This document shows, piece after piece, positions 60,534 to 64,000 of a DNA stretch of 64,000 nt. The stretch spans positions 17,763-81,762 of the forward strand of contig CAKTOX010000007.1 in assembly GCA_934590355.1 (NCBI GenBank), given 5' to 3'. The notes under the pieces are model-generated. The model did no database searches. It was not told where the DNA came from and saw only the letters and a list, made by a program, of their open reading frames with translations. The translations under genes and the position numbers were made by a program. Source of the DNA: an uncultured Oscillospiraceae bacterium (GTDB lineage: Bacteria > Bacillota > Clostridia > Oscillospirales > Oscillospiraceae). Each line of letters opens with the position of its first letter. The stretch's first letter is position 1.

Positions 60534-61679
60534 ATGGCTAACAGAATCATGCTCAATCAGACTTCATATCACGGCGCGGGTGCGATACGCGAGATACCCG
60601 CCGAGGTCAAGGCGCGCGGCTTCAAAAAGGCCCTCATCTGCTGCGGCCCGACGCTGTTAAAGCACGGCGTCATCGCAAACGTCACCGACATTCTTGACGA
60701 GGCCGGCCTCAGCTATGAGATATACTCCGACATAAAGCCCAACCCCACCATTGAAAATGTTGTGGACGGCGTTGCGGCGTTCAAGGCCGCAGGCGCGGAC
60801 TACCTCATCGCCATCGGCGGCGGCTCGCCCATGGACACCTCCAAGGCCATCGGCATCATCATCAACAACCCCGAATTCGCCGACGTGCGCTCACTCGAGG
60901 GCGTCGCCGACACCAAGAAGCCCTGCGTCCCCATCATCGCCATTCCTACGACCGCAGGCACCGCGGCCGAGGTCACGATAAACTACGTCATCACCGACGT
61001 CGAGCGCAAGCGTAAGTTCGTCTGCGTTGACCCGCACGATATGCCCATCATCGCCGTTGTCGATCCCGAAATGATGAGCTCGATGCCCAAGGGTCTGACG
61101 GCCTCGACCGGCATGGACGCGCTGACCCACGCCATCGAGGGCTACACCACCAAGGGCGCGTGGGAGATGACGGACATGTTCCATCTTGAGGCGATCAAGC
61201 TCATCTCCAAGCACCTGCGCTCGTCCGTTGCGGGCGAGAAGGAGGGCCGCGAGGGCATGGCTCTGGGCCAGTACATCGCCGGCATGGGCTTCTCGAACGT
61301 AGGCTTGGGCATTGCGCACTCCATGGCGCACACGCTCGGCGCGGTTTACGACACGCCGCACGGCGTCGCCTGCGCTATGATGCTGCCTATCGTGATGGAA
61401 TATAACGCTCCCTGCACCGGCGAGAAGTACCGCGAGATCGCGCGCGCAATGGGCGTAAAGGGCGTGGACGAGATGACTCAGGACGAGTACCGCCGCGCAG
61501 CGGTTGACGCCGTCAAGAGGCTGTCCGCGGATGTCGGCATCCCCGAGAAGCTCGACGCGCTCAAGCAGGAGGATCTGCCCTTCCTCGCCGAGAGCGCCTA
61601 TGCCGACGCCTGCCGCCCCGGCAACCCGCGCGACACCTCCCCGGCGGAGCTCACCGAGCTGTTCAAAAAGCTCATGTGA
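60534..61679 (+). CDS. fucO: Iron-containing alcohol dehydrogenase, lactaldehyde reductase (FucO) type
   Basis: A 381-residue group III alcohol dehydrogenase very close to E. coli FucO over its full length (NNPEFADVRSLEG, IPTTAGTAAEVTINYVITD, FVCVDPHD). FucO reduces L-lactaldehyde to 1,2-propanediol with NADH. Iron ligands are D195, H199, H262 and H276; the NAD motif GGGSPMD is at 95-101. SD AAGGAG is nine bases before the ATG. The Rex-like operator suggests induction when NADH is high. No fucose or rhamnose genes are in the window, so other aldehydes are possible substrates. Confidence 0.93.
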   Translation: MANRIMLNQTSYHGAGAIREIPAEVKARGFKKALICCGPTLLKHGVIANVTDILDEAGLSYEIYSDIKPNPTIENVVDGVAAFKAAGADYLIAIGGGSPMDTSKAIGIIINNPEFADVRSLEGVADTKKPCVPIIAIPTTAGTAAEVTINYVITDVERKRKFVCVDPHDMPIIAVVDPEMMSSMPKGLTASTGMDALTHAIEGYTTKGAWEMTDMFHLEAIKLISKHLRSSVAGEKEGREGMALGQYIAGMGFSNVGLGIAHSMAHTLGAVYDTPHGVACAMMLPIVMEYNAPCTGEKYREIARAMGVKGVDEMTQDEYRRAAVDAVKRLSADVGIPEKLDALKQEDLPFLAESAYADACRPGNPRDTSPAELTELFKKLM

Positions 61680-62249
61680 TTTTTTAACTGCGCCTTGACG
61701 CACTTACCGATACGGTGAGTGCGTCATTGGCTCGCTCGCCGCGAGGGGCAGTTCGCCTTGGCGCACCTACCGATACGGTGAGTACGTCAGCTCGGTTACG
61801 ATTATTCCGGTGAAACCGCCACAGTCCGTCACCGTGACACCGCAGTTAATCAATTGCCGATGTTCGTGGCGCATTGGCTTCCCCTTGAGGGGAAGCTGTC
61901 AGCGATAGCTGACTGATGAGGTGAATTAAGGTCTTTTAGTAAGGATTATAAACACCTCATCCGGCTCTCCGCTTCGCTCCGACCCACCTTCCCCTCAAGG
62001 GGAAGGCAAGTGCCTTGGCAATTGCGCTGCCTTGTCTTTTCGGCATTTCATATAACCAATATTTCCGACCATGCGGGCGAGCAATGCTCGCCCCTACGGC
62101 ACAGCTTGCACTTCCGACAACAATGTAGGGGCGACCATTGGTCGCCCGCATGTGATGGTTTAGTCAAAATTTTCGTAACCGTGCCACCGCAATAAATGTA
62201 TCGGTAAAATCCAAAGGCGCATCGCTCCCACGGCAGTGGCGAAAACAGG
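61680..62249. repeat. Repeat mosaic between fucO and the hydrogenase gene
   Basis: No gene is supported. A arms (to about 61830), an A' arm, a complete B-linker-D composite (61876-62149) and a final A arm ending GGCAGTGGC at 62240, just before the hydrogenase promoter. Confidence 0.85.
61876..62149. mobile_element. Composite repeat B-linker-D, copy 3 (complete)
   Basis: B (61876-62007) with intact TTCCCCTTGAGGGGAAG-type ends, a 65-base linker and complete D (62073-62149). It has the same length and order as 2083-2357, the best pair for defining element ends. Confidence 0.72.
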
Positions 62250-62276
62250 TTGACAAAAGGGCGCAAATTGTATAAT
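62250..62276 (+). promoter_or_regulatory. Promoter of the hydrogenase gene
   Basis: Consensus TTGACA (62250-62255) and TATAAT (62271-62276), but the spacer is only 15 bases, so activity may be weak or regulated. Confidence 0.55.
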
Positions 62277-62337
62277 ATTCTTCCGGAGACACAAGCAACG
62301 GCAACCAAAAACCACGGAACATATCGGAGGATAAGCC

Positions 62338-63873
62338 ATGAGAGGTATGGAGACCGGCAAGACCCGAATAAGGCATGAGGTGTTCACCGAGATCGCGCGT
62401 TTGGCATACGAGGGCAGCGACAACTACGAGCGCACGCTCGAGGAGCTGCCGTACAAGATCTGCCCCGGCGACCCCGACGAGATCGGCCCGTTCAGGAACA
62501 ATCTGCTCATAGAGCGCGCCGTCGTGGGCGAAAGACTTCGCCTTGCGATGGGCCTGAACACGCGCAAGCTCGGCGTTTACAACAACATCTCCGACAGCGT
62601 TATGGAGACGGTCATCGCGGAAAAATACTACGAGCCGCCGCTCATAAACGTCATCAAATTCGCCTGCAACCGCTGTCCGGACAACATCATCAAGGTCACA
62701 AACGGCTGTCAGGGCTGCATCGAGCACCCCTGTATTGAAATTTGCCCCAAAAAGGCCATCAGCAAGGTAAACGGCCACGCCTATGTCGATCCCGACAAGT
62801 GCATCCGCTGCGGCAGATGCATGGACGCCTGCTCGTTCTCGGCGATAATCCGCCAGGAGCGCCCCTGCAAAAAGGCCTGCGGCGTTGCGGCGATCGGCAG
62901 CGATGAGCTGGGCAGAGCGAAGATAAACTACGCGCGCTGCACCTCCTGCGGACAGTGCCTCGTCAACTGCCCCTTCGGCGCGATCTCCGACAAGAGTCAG
63001 ATATTCCAGACCATCATGGCGATAAAAAGCGGCGTGCCGGTCTACGTCGTGCTCGCGCCGGCATTCGTCGGACAGTTCGGGCCGGACGCAACGCCGGAGA
63101 AGATAAAGCCCGCGTTCAAGCGCCTCGGCTTCGAGGACGTTTACGAGGCGGCGATAGGCGCGGACCTGTGCGTTATCGAGGAGGCCGCCGACTTCCTTGA
63201 GGAGGTGCCGAAGAAGCACCGCTTCATGGTCACCTCCTGCTGCCCGTCGTGGAGCGACATGGTCAAGAAAATGTTCCCCGACATGGCGGAAAACATCTCC
63301 GTGGCGATGACCCCGATGGTGCTCACGGCGAGATTCGTCAAAAAGACCCACCCCGGCTGCAAGGTCGTGTTCGTCGGCCCGTGCGATGCGAAAAAGCTCG
63401 AGGCGAGCCGCCGCACCGTGCGCAGCGACGTCGATTTCGTGCTCACCTTTGAGGAGGTGCTCGGAATGTTCGCGGCAAAGGGCGTGGACAAGGAGGTCAT
63501 TCCCGCCGAGGAGGCTCAGCCGCTTTCCCAGGCCGGCTCCGACGCGCGCAAATTCGCCGTTTCCGGCGGCGTTGCGCAGGCGGTCGTGAACGCTATAAAG
63601 TCCATCGACCCCACGCGCGACGTGAAGATAGCCAAGGCAACGGGACTGCACGAATGCCGCAAGCTGCTCATGATGGCGCGCGACGGCAAATACGACGGCT
63701 ACCTGCTCGAGGGTATGGCTTGCCCCGGCGGCTGCGTTGCCGGCGCAGGCACGCTCCAGCCCATCGGCGCCTCGACCCGCGCGGTCGCAAAATTCGCCGA
63801 CTGCGCCGAGTACAGCTGCGCATACGACACGCAGTATAAGGACTTCCTCCCGCTCATCGAGGAAAAGCAATGA
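62338..63873 (+). CDS. Monomeric [FeFe]-hydrogenase, group B type
   Basis: A 511-residue iron-sulfur protein. Ferredoxin-like clusters are bound by cysteines at 124, 127, 132, 136 and 155, 158, 161, 165 and 201, 204, 207, 211; further cysteines are at 177 and 181. The H-cluster motifs are L1 TSCCPSW (C301, C302), L2 VGPCDAKK (C349) and L3 EGMACPGGCVAGAG (C462, C466), so all four cluster cysteines are kept while L2 and L3 differ from group A. The short ferredoxin-type N-terminus and no NAD-binding module fit the monomeric group B enzymes of Clostridia. Maturases HydE, F and G are not in the window. GGAGG is 7 bases before the ATG. Confidence 0.9.
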   Translation: MRGMETGKTRIRHEVFTEIARLAYEGSDNYERTLEELPYKICPGDPDEIGPFRNNLLIERAVVGERLRLAMGLNTRKLGVYNNISDSVMETVIAEKYYEPPLINVIKFACNRCPDNIIKVTNGCQGCIEHPCIEICPKKAISKVNGHAYVDPDKCIRCGRCMDACSFSAIIRQERPCKKACGVAAIGSDELGRAKINYARCTSCGQCLVNCPFGAISDKSQIFQTIMAIKSGVPVYVVLAPAFVGQFGPDATPEKIKPAFKRLGFEDVYEAAIGADLCVIEEAADFLEEVPKKHRFMVTSCCPSWSDMVKKMFPDMAENISVAMTPMVLTARFVKKTHPGCKVVFVGPCDAKKLEASRRTVRSDVDFVLTFEEVLGMFAAKGVDKEVIPAEEAQPLSQAGSDARKFAVSGGVAQAVVNAIKSIDPTRDVKIAKATGLHECRKLLMMARDGKYDGYLLEGMACPGGCVAGAGTLQPIGASTRAVAKFADCAEYSCAYDTQYKDFLPLIEEKQ

Positions 63874-63885
63874 TATAAAGCACAG

Positions 63886-63918
63886 CGCCGCAGGGTCACA
63901 TGACCCTGCGGCGTTTTT
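63886..63918 (+). terminator. Terminator of the hydrogenase gene
   Basis: CGCCGCAGGGTC pairs with GACCCTGCGGCG, followed by TTTTT. The remaining 80 bases to the window end show no gene. Confidence 0.93.
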
Positions 63919-64000
63919 GCGTACGGTGAATTATACTATCAAGTGCAACAGCAAAAAAGAAAAGAAGTTCATATGAATCTCTGGTAGAATGTAAATACCA

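Noticed and set aside
63914..64000. Start of a further gene at the right edge
   Set aside because: The ATG near 63974 meets a stop after three codons; nothing supportable in the last 80 bases.

Overview
The window looks like the replication-origin region of a GC-rich, spore-forming, anaerobic Firmicute, most likely an Oscillospirales (Ruminococcaceae/Oscillospiraceae-type) Clostridium relative. The evidence is the Bacillus-type order dnaA-dnaN-yaaA-recF-remB-gyrB-gyrA, four sporulation or germination genes (spoIID, ypeB, gpr, spoIVB), a group-B type [FeFe]-hydrogenase, ECF vitamin transporter S components, and coding sequence that looks GC-rich by eye. The species assignment is inference.

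Layout. 0-5 kb: a DUF1538 membrane protein with a PII-like partner, then an aconitase X (AcnX) two-subunit enzyme divergent from a TetR regulator. 5.8-13.6 kb: an MFS transporter behind a leader hairpin, an unknown membrane protein, spoIID, ypeB and two tandem CNNM/CBS proteins. 13.6-23.1 kb: ileS, then a minus-strand run mutL-miaA-hfq-HlyD-like-yggS-sepF-divIVA. 24-31 kb: miaB, a small membrane protein and folT on plus, then mutS and a CPBP protease on minus. 31.4-42.4 kb: rnhA and a SHOCT protein, then gyrA, gyrB, remB, recF, yaaA, dnaN and dnaA. The dnaA-dnaN gap has the layout of a Bacillus-type unwinding region: a row of DnaA-box-like 9-mers, a DnaA-trio run and an AT-rich block. 43-54 kb: mfd, then a block pointing towards oriC (PFL/DUF711, ACT, mscL, serS, parB, parA, two parS sites, gpr). 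54-64 kb: rpsT, an ECF S component, an MBL hydrolase, spoIVB, an M14 peptidase, a fucO-like dehydrogenase under a Rex-like operator, and the hydrogenase.

Nearly every intergenic space longer than about 150 bases is filled by a mosaic of dispersed repeats. Names used below: A, arms of about 65 bases whose outer end reads CGCCTTGA or CGTTTTGA and whose interior has GATACGGT.ATTGCG and GCCGACAAAACCG; A', the partner arm, containing AGTCCGTTACCGTG and ending GGCAGTGGTTAG; B, about 130 bases with TTCCCCTTGAGGGGAAG ends; C, about 125 bases with GCTCCCTT..AAGGGAGC and CCTCCCTT..AAGGGAGG ends; D, 77 bases with GGGCGAGCAATGCTCGCCC and GGGCGACCATTGGTCGCCC ends; and T, a structured element of about 220 bases present three times, each time between two copies of a locus-specific terminator hairpin.

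The repeats are not confined to spacers. At least twelve genes take their stop codon and last residues from a repeat end, GyrA takes about its last 20 residues from one, and gyrA, gyrB, mutS and yaaA appear to take their ribosome binding site from one, with a conserved hairpin between the Shine-Dalgarno sequence and the start codon. These repeat-gene junctions, element T, the origin architecture and the 116-base perfect direct repeat that brackets dnaN-oriC-dnaA are the points most worth following up. No rRNA, tRNA or CRISPR array was seen.
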